A stretch of DNA of 64,000 bases from Actinernus sp. WN-2022 (lineage: Eukaryota > Cnidaria > Anthozoa > Actiniaria > Actinernidae). This document shows positions 1 through 11,775 of this stretch, piece after piece (within the stretch, counting starts at the first letter, position 1; each line of letters begins with the position of its first letter). Location: the NCBI GenBank assembly GCA_030867875.1, contig JAOWCC010001368.1, positions 7,487,714-7,551,713 of the forward strand, in the 5' to 3' direction. The position numbers were made by a program, and so were the translations under genes. The notes beneath the pieces are model-generated. The model saw only the letters and a program-made list of their open reading frames with translations. It did not search any database and was not told the DNA's origin.

Positions 1-80
1 GGAGTACCGTGCCTAAGTTAGGAGTGCCGTGCTCAAGTTAGGAGTGCCGTGCCTAAGTTAGGAGCGCCGTGCCCAAAATG
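1..80 (+). repeat. 20-bp tandem repeat, about 3.5 copies
   Basis: GGAGTGCCGTGCCTAAGTTA-type units repeat at a 20-bp spacing with few differences; the array probably continues left of the window. Confidence 0.85.
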
Positions 81-106
81 GTTGTCGTGCAAACCGTGGT
101 TTCGTA

Positions 107-250
107 TTGCTGGTTTTCACTCAATCCCCAGAGATTCAAATGACAAAGGGCATGGCGGCCATGTTGGTGCCCCAACAAAAGAAGCTAACGAGGAATCTAT
201 TGTTTAAGGGCACCAACATGGCGGCTATGACGTCACGTGAAAACCAGCAA
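107..250. mobile_element. MITE with TTGCTGGTTTTCAC termini
   Basis: Starts TTGCTGGTTTTCAC and ends GTGAAAACCAGCAA, perfect 14-bp inverted ends, with the mirrored phrase CACCAACATGGCGG inside. A partial copy lies at 51796-51890. Confidence 0.8.
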
Positions 251-273
251 TTACATTCATTTCTCAAACTTAC

Positions 274-417
274 TTTCAGGATAGCCAAGACCATCTTGTC
301 ATGTAGGTTCTCAGAACATCTCAAAGTCGTTATGTAGTAAAATAAACCCCGTATGATGGCCAAGAAGAGTGCTCCACCCACTAAACAACCGTAGATTATT
401 AGGTTGAGCTTGTGCTT
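274..417 (-). CDS. ABCC4: ABCC4-like exon 5 (TMD2, KHKLNL...LAILK)
   Basis: Acceptor gaacag before 417, donor gtaagt after 274; 48 codons in phase 0. The segment LRCSENLHDKMVLAILK matches the ABCC4 TMD2 pattern LVNSSQTLHNKMFESILK. A MITE (107-250) lies only 23 bp downstream of the donor. Later exons lie outside the window. Confidence 0.82.
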
Positions 418-3400
418 CTGTTCAAACCACTTCATTCGAGATATGTGCACAAGCCATAAGTTTGGCGAGATTATAGAGGCTGCAAGACAAAATACAGAAT
501 GAATAAACAGGGGCCACTTGTATGATAATTGGGTAGGTATGTGCGGCTACACACAGCGGCAAAACGGTATGCTCCGCTGGCCAAAAGAACGAAGGCTCTG
601 CTATCAAATACAAATTACCGAGGGCTTAAACTTTTTAAGTAAATAATTTTATAACTTAGTAAACTCACAATGAATTACAAATTAAGAAAACTTCAACATG
701 TTAAAGTCTTAGGCTTATCTTTTAAGTAGTTTTCTTATTTTTTGACAAAACAGTTCACTTTTAAGCAGAAATTTTAAAATCACGATATGTGCCTGTTGTT
801 TCATTTCAGTTTTCGCGGGAAACTGGGGGCGGCCGCGCGCCGACAAGAAATGGCAAATACGCATGCGCTTGACATTTTGCCGCGGTGTGGTGCGGCTATG
901 GGGTCCAGAACCAGACCGGGTTTTACGAGAAAAAGGTTGCTCCAAGCCGGACCCGGATTTCGGTATATACTTCATGGTAGTGTTTCGTTCCATATAGTCC
1001 CCTGCATAATCATTTTCTCTACTGTTTTACAGTATTATGCAGGGAGACTATATGGAACGAAATACTACCATGAAGTATATACCCGGATTTTCACCCTGAT
1101 TGATTATTCTGAATCGTCCATAACTCGTCTAAATTAGTTTCAAACCCGAATCAGTCTCGCACACTATTTTGGATACTGGACGCCAGCCACAACGCAACCC
1201 TTGGTTTATTTCTCACACTTCAAATGTGTACATATTGTTATAGTACGACATTAAAGTGCTTATGAACAAAAAACAATATTTTACGTATCAATTCTAAATC
1301 AAGTGAATAGTAGAATGGTAAAATATATTTTGCTTTGAATGCTGTGCCGCTGAGTTAAGGAGGTTTTAATATCCAAAATGCTAATTACATGACGTCAGGG
1401 TTAGGTTAGTGGTTGTGAGTGGGCGTTTCTACTGATATAGGAAAACAAATTTCTAACATCATTTTATTTCAACCATGGGTATAACACTGATAATTTGAAA
1501 AAATAAATAATTGTAACAAAAATAATTGTATAATAATTATTGATGCCTCCCCTGACGTCCTGTAATTAGCATTTTGGATATGGGAAAATATAATTATCGC
1601 TTAACAATCTCTTGGCCTGGCTTCGCGTCTTGGTATTTTCACATTCAATTGCACTTGGATCAAATGTCAATTAATGTCTTGTTTTGGGATTGGTACCTCT
1701 TAGGGGTAAACACAAGTTTGAGACACGCCCACAGAACGAGATTCTGGTAGATTTTAGTGCGTCCTTCTCGGCCTTCATCTTTCATGCCATAGAAAATGTC
1801 CAAATTCACTTTTACAGTTTGAGTTCCTCAGCTCCAGTGAGAATGATTTGTAGAAATACGTACGGTAATCAACAGATCCTGAATACCTTAATTTGTTTAA
1901 TTCCCCTCCCTCCCCTCCCTCACAGAATTGGATTACAGGAAAGGAAACTGAACACCCCCCTCCCCACCCCGGAAGAATCCTTACCTTGTGCGATAAAGAA
2001 CAGCAGCACAAGAAGCATGAGAAGCACACCGTGCACACCAGACCTGAAGTACCTCCAGTAGAGAGCTGACGAGATAGTACCGACATTACGATCCTCCGTA
2101 GTTGTTTCCAGGCCCTTAGTAGCCTTGGGATCAGAACAGTCACTCTCTCGTCGCTCCTGAACTATTGAACTTTTCTGTTCAGTACTAAGCGTAATTTCTG
2201 TTCCATGAAGTTGATGATACTTCTCGTGGCCGAGACGAAACTCTTCTTCCAAGGACTCAAGGTCCAGCCCCGAATCCTTAACGACATAGACATTATAATT
2301 AACAGGAGTCAATTACCAGGAGTGTCCAATCCCCCCCCCCCCCCTCCACCCTGCGGCCATGGGGTCCAGAACCAGAACCGGTTTTATGAGAAAAATTAGC
2401 TTGGAAATCAGGATGTCCAAGTGAAAACGAACTCGGATTTTCTCCCTGTTTGATTATTATGAATCGTCTATAACCTAGTAAATCCAACAATCTCATTGGC
2501 TAAAATCGGACCGGACCCGGAAATCGGAAACCGGAAATCCCGGTTCCGCCGCACATAGATATCACGTCACAAACAAGAGTTCCCCCCGGGAAGTGTCAGG
2601 CGCGGATCCAGACCGGTGTCTATCGTTTTGCGGAAAACGGTCAGATCTCCACAGTTGTGAAGCCGGGGGGAGCCGAGGTGGCGCAGTGGTTAAGCGCTTC
2701 GCCTCACACCTCTGTGGCCCATGTTCGATCCTCGGACGAGACGCCATATGTCAGTTGAGTTCGTTGGTATCTCGCCCTTGCTCCGAGGGTTTTTCTCCGA
2801 GTCCTCCGGTTTACCGTCCCTCCACAAAAATCAACACGTTAAATTCCAATTCGATCTGTGGTTTAGCCGGGTCCTGGCTTTGATCAGCCCCTATGGTTGT
2901 TTCAGGTCCCCTTAGAAATTCAGAAATGCTTATTATTTTCTCGAGAAATAAGGTAAACTACTTATTTTATAGCTCGACAAATGCTTAATAATAATAATGA
3001 CAATACTTATCAATCTTTCAGAAATATTTCGGTAATTATGCGACAGTCAATATTAAGTTATATGTCGCAGACTATCTTGCACACGCACACAGTAGTACCC
3101 AAAAGTATAACTAATGGTGCAATAAAACATGAAAATAACATTTTTATCGGTTAGGATGTTCTACTCCCAAGCCATTTTCAGTCTCAAGGATGCAGGAAAT
3201 GGCATTTTAGAGAGTCAAATCTCAAAACAATCCTCCAAAAGTTGCTTCTCGGAAGTAAAAATGTTTCTGAAATGTTTCAGAAATAGTTTTGCTTCTCGGA
3301 AGCATTTTTGTTTTGTTTCCCGCGCGCATTTGGTAAACATTGAAATTCATACGGCAACAATGTTTTTCTCGTTTGCCCAGGGATTTACATAACTTTCCGT

Positions 3401-6400
3401 GTGATAACCTGTATTTATTCAACAACTCACCTTCATCTGGGAGTATTCTCCTTCATGTGATATAGTCCCCTTGTCTAGTATAATGATGTGGTCGGCGTTC
3501 TTTAAATGCTGAAGCTGATGTGTGACCAAGATTCGGATCTTTTCACTCAACACTCCCGCGAGACAATTTTCGAAGATGTGTTTACCGACTTTGGCATCCA
3601 CCGCGCTGAGCGGATCATCTAGTAGATAAATATCAGCATCAGCATACACTGCGCGTGCGAGATTGACACGCGCACGCTGTCCACCACTGAGGCTCACACC
3701 TCTCTCGCCAAGAGTGGTAGAGTCACCATCAGGTAACATGGCAAGGTCTTTGGCCAGATCACACGACTCGAGCGTCCTGTTGTACTTCTCTTCGTCGTAA
3801 GGCTTACTGAAGAGAATGTTCTCCCGTACCGTCCCGCTGAACACCCAGGCAGTCTGCGGGACGTAGACAATCTTTCCTCTACTATGTACCTCTCCTGAGG
3901 AGGGAAGAAGCTCTCCAAGGAGTGTCAACAGTAATGAAGACTTCCCGCTCCCTACAGAACCAGTTACGAGAACTAGCTTATTCTCGGTTAAGTTTATGTT
4001 TATGTTGGATAGGACTGGAGATTCCTTAATCCCATTCCAGTGGCACGTGATGTTATCCGCCCTGATGTAAGGAGTCTTCCCTGCCTCCTCGGCACCTTCC
4101 TTCTCCTCGGTATTATAGCTAGTCCTCCTGCTACTCTTCTGCGACCCGTTGCTTTCACTGAGTTCCTCAATGAGAAGAAAGTGCTCTATTCGATCAAGAG
4201 ATGCAAAGCAGTCTGCAATCAGCTGCATGCCATCTGTCAGGCCATACACAAGAGAGCGCCTGTTCTCGCTAAGAAGCCCCACCATGGTGAAAATGTTGTA
4301 GGGAGTGAGTCGTGTTCCGGTGAACACTAGAGTAATGAATGCTATCAGGCATATTACGCTGTCGTAGGTGTGCTGCAGCGAGGCGAAACTCGACAAGATG
4401 CCATATATTTTCTTCATGATCTTAACTTCATCCCTATCAAAAAAGGAACGATACACGATGTTTTATTTGCTTGATGCAATCAATTTTGATGAAGACACAA
4501 AAGGTTCTACTGATAAAGTTAAGATTGCCCTACGTCAGTATATACTTAATAGAGTTCTAATGTTTACACTTTCGTTTTGGTGGGCAGTACATGTAAGTGA
4601 ATGAGCTGGTGAGAGGGCGAGTGAGTGCATGAGTGAGTGAGTGAATGTGTGAGTGAATGCATGAGTCAGTGAGTCGGTGAGTCAGTGAATGAGTGAGTGA
4701 GTGGGTGATCGTGTGAGTGAGTGAGTAAGTGAGTGAGTGAGTAAGTGAGTGAGTAAGTGAGTGAGTGAGTAAGTGAGTGAGTGAGTAAGTGAGTGAGTGA
4801 GTGAATAAGTGAGTGAGTGAGTAAGTGAGTGAGTGAGTAAGTGAGTGAGTGAGTGAGTAAGTGAGTAAGTGAGGTAAGTGAGGTAAGTGAGTGAGTGAGT
4901 AAGTGAGGTAAGTGAGTGAGTGAGTAAGTGAGTGAGTGAGTGAGTGAGTAAGTGAGTGAGTGAGTGAGTAAGTGAGTGAGTGAGTAAGTGAGTGAGTGAG
5001 TAAGTGAGTGAGTGAGTGAGTAAGTGAGTGAGTGAGTAAGTGAGTGAGTGAGTAAGTGAGTGAGTGAGTGAGTGAGTGAGTAAGTGAGTGAGTGAGTAAG
5101 TGAGTGAGTGAGTGAGTGAGTGAGTGAGTAAGTGAGTGAGTAAGTGAGTGAGTGAGTAAGTGAGTGAGTGAGTGAGTAAGTGAGTGAGTGAGTAAGTGAG
5201 TGAGTAAGTGAGTGAGTGAGTGAGTGAGTGAGTGAGTAAGTGAGTAAGTGAGTGAGTGAGTAAGTGAGTGAGTGAGTAAGTGAGTGAGTGAGTAAGTGAG
5301 TAAGTGAGTAAGTGAGTAAGTGAGTAAGTGAGTAAGTGTTTGTGTGTGAATGAGTGAATGAGTGAATGAATGAGTGAATGAATAAATGAATGGGTAGGTG
5401 AATGAGTGGTGGGTGTGTGGCTAATTGCAAATACCAAAGACTATACCAGATCTATAACGTAGAACTGCCACTCAAAACGGGGAGGGGATACCATTTACTA
5501 ACCTTCTAATTTGCCTAACGGCGTCCCGGTAGGGCCATTCCCATGCATACATCTTTACGGCCCTTATGCCCGAAATTATCTCACTCATAACTTCCAGCCT
5601 ACGATCTGTCACACGCGCAGCTTGCATGCGCAGCTTAGCGACCCAGCCTGTCATCTCGGCCTCGTAGGGAATAAGAATGAGTGCGAAGGCAAGTCCCGTG
5701 ACTGCCTGCCAACCAATCAGGACCCACAATAGTATCCCTAATACCACCAGATCAAAGGGCGATCGTAAGGAGGCAAAGAGGTTTTGCGTGGCAAGGTCAA
5801 GACGCTGGATGTCATTGGATACCAGGTTGATCACGTGACCGGAACTGATCTTGGCAAGTTTGCTTTGACTCATACGAAGGACCTGGAAACAAGTTGTGAG
5901 TTGAATTTATTAGGAATGCACATGTCAAAATATCGCAATCAGGTTGCTCGACATCCACACCGCGGCAAAAGTCACGCGCATGCGCTTTTGATGAGCCCAT
6001 CGCGTGCGCGTCCGCCCAGTTTCCCGCCAAAACTAAAAGAAAACAGAGGCAATCACCCTTGGTTCTAATTTTAAGTACGTACGCGTATATATACGTGAAA
6101 TGTTTCGCGAATAAAACAAGAAAACAACATAAAAGCTAAGCCTAAGACTTCAACAGGTTAAAGTTTTATTAATATGTAATTCACTGTGAGTTTACTAAGT
6201 TATAAAATTATTTACTAAAAAAGTTTAACCCCTCGGAAACTTGTATTTGAACTCCTGAGCCTTCTGCTTTCGGCCAGCGGAGCATACCGTTTTGCCGCGG
6301 TGTGGATACTAATGGACCTTTTGCAGTATATACTATAAATCACGTGGTTGTACTGGATGGCAAAAGTATCCGACTTCCTTTATTTAAAGGCACTTGTACA

Positions 6401-9400
6401 AGATCGGTAGTGTTGTTAGCAAAATTTGTTTGTAAATGCTATTTTCCACCTCCAATCGAATTCATGTAGCCATTGAAGCCCTAATATTTTTACAATACTT
6501 GATTCCTCAAAATTTCATTGGAGTTATGTTCTCAAGCTGATTCAAACAGTGGGAGTAATGATCAGTCATCGACAACACAACACTGCCATTCGCCCGGTCC
6601 GATGCGTTATTAACTGTTTAAATAGGGGTCAATATAAACTGTTGATTGTTTAATTGACGCGAAGGGCAGAACCATTACCAGTAGCGTCCATAATCCGTGA
6701 TCATGATCGTGATCCGTGATCCGTGATCGTGATCCGTGATCCAACGTATGATTGTCCAGAATGAACTATTGTTAGAAATGTGTTTCCCGCGAACTGCCAT
6801 CTGTCTGCTGAAGTTCTTGCATGCTTTCCGCCATTATTGAGATTTAGAATAATTTGTAGTTCTTAGAGGCTTTGAGCAAGTAATTTACTAACACTCATTG
6901 TCCTGTCTATAGTTTGATTGGATTCTCAAAGTGGAGGCGCGAGATCTGTTCTAAATATGCTGATTCATATTCAGTATGGAAGATGGATCGACGCTAAGGA
7001 TGTTAATGGGCTCCTGTCTAGGGTTACATTCTACGCGTCACTCATTGCAAATGCTAGCATCTATCCCCTCATATACCGGTCGGGTCAGTGATTTCGCCCA
7101 TTTTTCCGCGTCGTAGAATCGCTACATATTATTACCTGAGCAATAACAGTGTTTTGTCCCTTCAGTTGGTGGTTCTGTAAGAGACGCGCGCGATCAACGT
7201 TTGTGTAAACAGTACTCCGAAAGGCTGCATTGAGCGAAATCCCATGATTCAGATAAAATGATGAAACGAGAAATAATGCATGATCATCACGTGCGATTAA
7301 CACGAGTTAAGAGAGAATTGAAAAGTGTATTTTCCAGTGAACTGAAAGTATAATGGTCTCATGGTATAATGGTCTCATTGTTCAAGGACCATTAAAATAC
7401 TGATGCCTGCGGTTCTGTTCATTTCCTACAGACATTTTTTTCTCGTCGTAGCATCTGACATAGCAACATGGTAAATGGCTTTATTTTGGTCCCTTTACTA
7501 AGAAGCCGAGCAATATACGCAGACTTAGTAATGCATTGATCATACGCAGACGCAGTGCCGTATTTATCATTAGCAGTACTTGCTCTCAGTATGGAATTTA
7601 TCTTCGAGTGTTTAGGCCAGATTAAAAAAGATACTTGTTTAGCGTCCACTTATTTCAATTTTTCCAGGTAGGGAGGGATTTTTTTTTTTTCTATGTGAAG
7701 TTTATTTTGTCTTGACTAGACATTATTCACTCACCTCGTGTTCATGACCTCGTGTTGTAGAAACAAAATGGCGTCGATGTTAAAATATTTAATGCGCCGG
7801 CGCATATTTTAAGTGGTACATGTAGGGCGCATTTACACTTTCTAAAGTTTTTTATGAAAAATAAAAAATAAAACAAAATAGAGGTCGGGGACATTTCTCA
7901 GGTCGGGCGGGGACGCTAAATTCTGTTCCTCAGTCAAGCCGTGCGAGAAGAGCAAGTACTGCTAATGATAAATACGGCACCGCGTCTGCGTATGTTGCTT
8001 GTTCTTTAATATCTCACACCTGTGAGTAGAACAAGTACTGGCAGAATACCACACAACTTTAAGGAACTGACTGGAAGGCCTTGGTTATGTATTGTATCAG
8101 GAGGCCATAACTAGGAGCATTCATATCTCCTATATAGTTGTTATGACGTTTTTACAAGTTGGGCTATTTTTAGATTATTTTCATTGCCAATTGGTAAAAC
8201 CCTTTGTCCCCAAACATGCTCTAAAATTAATATATCAGTCGATAATTCAGCCACACTTCGACTATTGTTCTCTCGTTTGGGACAGTACCAACAAAGAGCT
8301 GGTGGACAAACTTCAAAAATTACAGAACAGAGCGGCACGGATTATAACTGGATCTCGATATGACACCAGTAGTAAAGAGCTGCTACTAAAACTAAACTGG
8401 ATGAGCGTAAGAGAAAGGCAGAGTGAGCTGAAATGTGTCGCAATGTATAAAATCCTAAATGGCTTATTTCCTGAATATCTTAGAGCACAATTTGTCGATT
8501 TGGCTGACACCACAGAATACAATTTAAGAGACATGTCAGCCAAACTTGCTTTGCCTGCTCCAAGAACTTCCGTTTGGACTAGTTTACCTGAGGAGAGCAA
8601 AATCGCTCTCCTCTTTCAAGTCTCTATTAAGAAGTCTAAACAGGCAATCTGTCATCAGGGTTAATCATCAGTGATTGACTATTTTTGTGCAATTTTATCT
8701 ATTTTACACTTGTAATTATTATTCCAGATCGTTTTATATATGTAAAACAGTTAGCCGTATTTTATTGTAAATATACATGTGCATCTGATAGACCCTCCCG
8801 TGGGTAAATAAAATATTTGATTTGATTTGATTGTGGTTGTGGTTGCACCTTGGCGGAACAAATGATGCCTCATTAGCTACTTTTGTTATACCAAACAACA
8901 TGGCTGCTACATTTTGTGATTTTATTCCCTTAGGAATAATTTCAACTCAACAATAGTGGGAAACCGTTCTAAAAATAACCTTACTTGTGAAAATGCTGTA
9001 GCATAGAGGTAGTATGGGATATTCTCGCTCTTGGTTGTATGCATGGTCTCTTGGCTACAGCATTGGACAGTTTAGTGTGCCTGCTGTATAAATATTAAGC
9101 AACTCATGCTGCAGTATTTGGACGAACCCAATTCAAATTAGATAGATATTCAGCAACATTTTCTATATTGCATTATAGCTTAGTACTGGCACGTTTGAGA
9201 GGGGATGCACAACTTAAAGTACAAAAAACCCGGAGTCAAAATAACGCTGTGCATTTATAATCATTCTCGAAGTTATTTGACTAGGTTCAAACTTACGAAA
9301 CTGTAACTACAATTGTCCGAGGCTGTGGTTTAGAGGCGAAATCACCGCAAAATATTAGCACTTTGATTAGTGTTCGCGACGTATGGCCAACAAAATATAC

Positions 9401-11775
9401 AGCCAATGATAACTTCAACTAAGAATTAAAAACAAAACAAAGCGTCCCATCAGACGGCTACCTTTAGATTTGAGGTGTGAATTAAAAAATGACAGAATAT
9501 TTGTCTTTGGACTTAAAATATAGATCGTGATAATTTTGTAAGGTGGAATCATGCAATGAGCAGATTACCATACAGTGATATGAACGATGCTCTCATTTAT
9601 TCTTCTTTGATAACATTCCTTCATCTAAGTGGTGTCGCTTGGTGATGACACTACGCATGTTCAGTTGAAGTGTTTCATAATTATCTTTAAAGTGCACAGT
9701 CAAAATAGTATTTACTCAGCATGAAAAGTTCCTACTGGGCTAACTAACTACTAAACAATCCTTGCTTTGTGAGTAATTTGTAAAAAAAACTTAATTTTTT
9801 TAAACATGTTACAGTTCATTTTACAAGCGGGAGTCGAGGTATATACGCGAGAGTGGTTCTGTTGACTCTTTTAAGTCCAATCTCAAAACTCATTTTTTCA
9901 GAATTGCTTTTAAATGTTAGTCTACATGATATACACTGTTATTAACATTGAAATATTTTATTTTAGATACTTTTAACTCAAGAATGTCTTTTTTATATAA
10001 AGCTTAACATTTTTATATTTATTATAATCATAGTTCATGTAAAGCGTTTTAGAATATCTTTTTATAAATTAAGCGCTATATAAATTATTATAAAAATAAT
10101 AATAAATAAATTAAATACGCGATAAGGAACTTTCGGCTTTCCATGCAAGTTTATTCTCAAAAAAGAATCAAATGTTCGGCATAGAAAGGTACAGTTTCCT
10201 ATAGGCTACCCAGTAGTGATCTGATCATGTTCGTCGTATTTCTAGAAAAAAAAAATTTAATTCTCTGGGGTTATAAACTCGTTACACTTTGCTAGTCAAG
10301 TATAAACTTAACTTATATTCCGAATACGAATCTTGCCGTTGATAGCGTTTGGAATACTCTTATTCCGACCTGTTTAACTGACCTACACAACTACCCTAAA
10401 ACACGGCCGAAACAGCCTATTTACTTTTGCTATTATATTTTTTTCATTTTCCGAAGTGACGCGAGTTTGCGGCAATTAAAGTATAACTTATCTGCATATT
10501 GCAAAAAGGAAAAAACTGAAATAGATTCAGTAGCTGTAGGATTCAAATACACGGGACAAATCTCTCGCTTTTATTCTTCATAATAGCAATTTTAGCACCA
10601 TAAAACGAGAGTTATGGATAATTTGTTTTCCATAATTCGCTCTCTTTTATTATTTTGCGGCTCTGACTAAAATGTCCCGCACCGACCGAGTGTAATTTAG
10701 ATTTTAACAGTATGATGCCAATTAATATTAAGTCAATAAATCAAAGCCAATATGAACATAGCCTGGGTTTTTACGTTGGATTCCCTTACTCTCAGCAGAT
10801 GGATAACAAAATGTAATTTAAAATTTTCCATTTTGAACATTGGTATGCAAAAACCGAGCAATAAAAATTATGCTTCGGTCCGTGCAGCCGATTTCTTTAA
10901 AGCACCTATAGATTCACGCAATGTTTTATCATTAATATCGATGGCTAAATCAAGTAAATAGGTAAATGCTAAAATATATTTTTATTTGAGTGTCGCGTCT
11001 ATGAATTATAGAGGCTTCTAGCCCCAATATGATAGTTATGTAACGTCACAGGAGACTTAATTTAATATTTAATTGTTCACAATATTTCATGTTCATCATA
11101 TTTAGTTGTTCACTTTATGTAGAATCAATATTAATGAGAAAAACGTGTGGGCTTATATAACTAAACAGCGCGCGCGAATGCGGAATTCTCGTTCTTTTAT
11201 AATGATTAATAATAGGCTTGTGAAATTCGTACCTTTTTGTAGAGTATCCCCGTCGCTGCTGCTCTGAATCTCATTCCTAGCAGAGCTGATCTGTTCTGAT
11301 AGTGATGCTGTGCCAGGTTCCTTCCAAGAGAAGTCAGGCATATTCCAGTTGGTAGAACATACTTGAAGCTAGCATCTAAAGACCTTGCTCCCATTAGATA
11401 CGAAATGAGAAACCCCAATAGAACAGGCAGAGTCATCCTGTTGGCCATATCTGTTAGAACCAGTGCTATAATACACATATACTCGTAGCATGGTGATATT
11501 CGCATGAGGGCTTTCCAAAAGCGTGGCCGTTTTCCTTGCTTTGTTTTCTCTAACTCTTTGTCCCATTCTTTTTCTAGTTTATCTGTTAGCTGGTCGGATT
11601 TATCCTCTTCTAGAAGTGGGTATAAGTCTGATTCTTCTAGCGGTCGCTTGTTTCCAGTGATAAAAATTTGGTTCATCCACCAGAATGTGATCTGAGAGAA
11701 TATGTTGGCTTTTAGTTTGGGGTTGACTGGTTTGTCTTCCTCATCCGATAACTTTTCGTACTGTGCTTTGCCCAT
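274..11775 (-). CDS. ABCC4: ABCC4/MRP4-like ABC exporter, five exons found, 3' part beyond the left edge
   Basis: ATP-driven plasma-membrane exporter of organic anions (family role of ABCC4/MRP4: cyclic nucleotides, eicosanoids, conjugates). Exons in transcript order: 11775-11233, 5882-5503, 4433-3431, 2276-1985, 417-274. The first four join in frame to 739 codons plus one base. The N-terminus lacks the extra TMD0 of long MRPs and opens with the short-MRP hallmark FWWMNQIF (residues 31-38), then acidic LEESDLYPLLEED. TMD1 covers about residues 95-400. NBD1 has Walker A GSVGSGKSS (466-474), Q-loop Q501, signature LSGGQ (556-560), Walker B IYLLDD (576-581) and H-loop H613, all intact. Exon 4 is a charged linker plus a TMD2 helix; exon 5 is TMD2. 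The start ATG at 11775 has A at -3 and G at +4. A small exon is missing between 1985 and 417, so integrity is unproven. ABCC5/11/12 are possible alternatives. Confidence 0.85.
542..893 (-). mobile_element. MITE with CCACACCGCGGCAAAA termini, diverged copy
   Basis: Bounded by inverted ends resembling CCACACCGCGGCAAAA. The interior is the reverse-complement relative of 5951-6307 (shared block around ataattttataacttagtaa). It lies between ABCC4-like exons 4 and 5. Confidence 0.7.
900..1140. mobile_element. Dispersed repeat split by a foldback element
   Basis: The outer sequence (gggtccagaaccagaccggg ... gattgattattctgaatcgt) is also present uninterrupted at 2361-2485. At 962-1083 it is split by a near-perfect palindrome with arms of about 49 bp (962-1010 and 1034-1083) reading tatatacttcatggtag and its complement. 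Confidence 0.75.
1369..1581. mobile_element. MITE, 213 bp, 30-bp inverted ends
   Basis: Left end ATATCCAAAATGCTAATTAC and right end complement with GACGTCAGG inside the arms; the core is AT-rich and non-coding. Confidence 0.8.
1985..2276 (-). CDS. ABCC4: ABCC4-like exon 4 (linker and first TMD2 helix)
   Basis: Begins DSGLDLESLEEEF, aligning with the human ABCC4 segment SGIDFGSLLKKDNE just after NBD1. It runs through a polar linker to YWRYFRSGVHGVLLMLLVLL, a clear membrane helix, and ends at donor gtaagg. The acceptor (ttaag) has a poor pyrimidine tract, so the 5' boundary is less sure than the homology. Confidence 0.78.
2361..2485. repeat. Uninterrupted copy of the 900-1140 repeat
   Basis: Shares gggtccagaaccag, ggttttatgagaaaaa and gattattatgaatcgtc in order with 900-1140. 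It is preceded by a C12-14 run at 2330-2344. Confidence 0.6.
2666..2945 (+). mobile_element. tRNA-derived SINE, family 1
   Basis: The head has an A-box-like TGGCGCAGTGGTTAAGCG and a B-box GTTCGATCC at tRNA spacing. A conserved body follows (gagttgagt..., ctccgagggtttttctccg, ctccggttt, caattcgatctgtggttta). Other copies: 40917-41130, 50435-50690, 54745-54985 (minus), and fragments at 37645-37733 and 43168-43230. Confidence 0.85.
3431..4433 (-). CDS. ABCC4: ABCC4-like exon 3 (residues 308-642, end of TMD1 and NBD1)
   Basis: An unusually long exon (1003 nt) for this gene. Acceptor ttgatag before 4433, donor gtgagt after 3431. It encodes the last TMD1 helices, a Ser/Glu-rich spacer (about residues 400-427) and all of NBD1: Walker A, VPQTAWVFSGT Q-loop, LSGGQRARVNLARAVY signature, Walker B, and the VTHQLQHL switch histidine. 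No key residue is lost. Confidence 0.92.
4593..5414. repeat. GAGT/GAGTAA microsatellite, about 0.8 kb
   Basis: Nearly pure TGAG tetranucleotides with regular GTAA variants, between ABCC4-like exons 2 and 3. The minus strand is open in several frames as Leu-Thr-His-Ser repeats, which is a by-product of the 4-bp period and not a gene. Confidence 0.97.
5503..5882 (-). CDS. ABCC4: ABCC4-like exon 2 (residues 182-308, TMD1)
   Basis: Acceptor tttccag before 5882, donor gttagt after 5503. It begins VLRMSQSKLAKISSGHVINL and includes SNDIQRLDL and the IKMYAWE motif that is near-invariant in ABCC TMD1. The 380-nt length leaves a split Arg codon completed by exon 3. Confidence 0.88.
5951..6307 (+). mobile_element. 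MITE, 357 bp, perfect 17-bp inverted ends
   Basis: Begins TCCACACCGCGGCAAAA and ends with its exact complement. Related in inverted orientation to 542-893. Sits in the intron between exons 1 and 2 of the ABCC4-like gene. Confidence 0.88.
6695..6745 (+). repeat. Short GTGATCC tandem repeat
   Basis: Alternating cgtgatc / cgtgatccgtgatcc units, about five in a row. Confidence 0.75.
7543..7992. mobile_element. Inverted-repeat element, about 450 bp
   Basis: Left arm tacgcagacgcagtgccgta and the following ttatcattagcagtacttgc are mirrored at 7950-7992 with one small difference. The interior has no convincing ORF. Confidence 0.75.
8150..8833 (+). pseudogene. 3' end of a non-LTR retrotransposon (LINE) with RT C-terminus
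   Basis: Encodes YQSIIQPHFDYCSLVWDS, KLQKLQNRAARIITG and LNWMSVRERQ, the typical C-terminal region after the reverse transcriptase of CR1/L2/jockey-type LINEs, then a decayed LP.ESK segment. It ends in TTTGATTTGATTTGATT, a simple-repeat tail of the kind these LINEs use. 5' truncated; only about 170 codons remain. Confidence 0.82.
8834..9829. other. ABCC4-like intron sequence, nothing recognised
   Basis: AT-rich, no ORF with recognisable homology, no clear inverted ends. Confidence 0.6.
9830..10110 (+). pseudogene. LINE 3' fragment
   Basis: Encodes DSFKSNLKTHFFRIAF then a stop, a common LINE RT C-terminal motif. A 3' UTR follows with aagcgctatataaat and an ATAATAAT tail. Confidence 0.7.
10111..11232. 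other. ABCC4-like intron 1 sequence, nothing recognised
   Basis: AT-rich, short ORFs only, no repeat that I can match elsewhere in the window. Confidence 0.55.
11233..11775 (-). CDS. ABCC4: ABCC4-like exon 1 (residues 1-181)
   Basis: Starts at ATG (11775-11773), MGKAQYEKLSDEEDKPVN, and ends ILYKK followed by donor gtacga. It carries the short-MRP N-terminal block and the first transmembrane helices (about 99-127). An acceptor-like ttag lies just upstream at about 11803, so a separate 5' UTR exon is possible. Exon 1 ends exactly where human ABCC4 has MIYRK, and exon 2 continues with the matching segment. Confidence 0.85.

Noticed and set aside
1140..1200. Minus-strand LWLASSIQN as the missing ABCC4-like exon
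   Set aside because: Only a two- or three-residue resemblance to the expected WWL motif, with no good acceptor or donor in the right phase.
2680..2760. Functional tRNA gene
   Set aside because: A and B boxes are present, but the cloverleaf is not maintained and the segment continues into a SINE body found at several other sites.
4666..5437. 250-codon minus-strand frames rich in Leu-Thr-His-Ser
   Set aside because: They are translations of a GAGT/GTAA microsatellite, open in several frames at once, inside an ABCC4-like intron.
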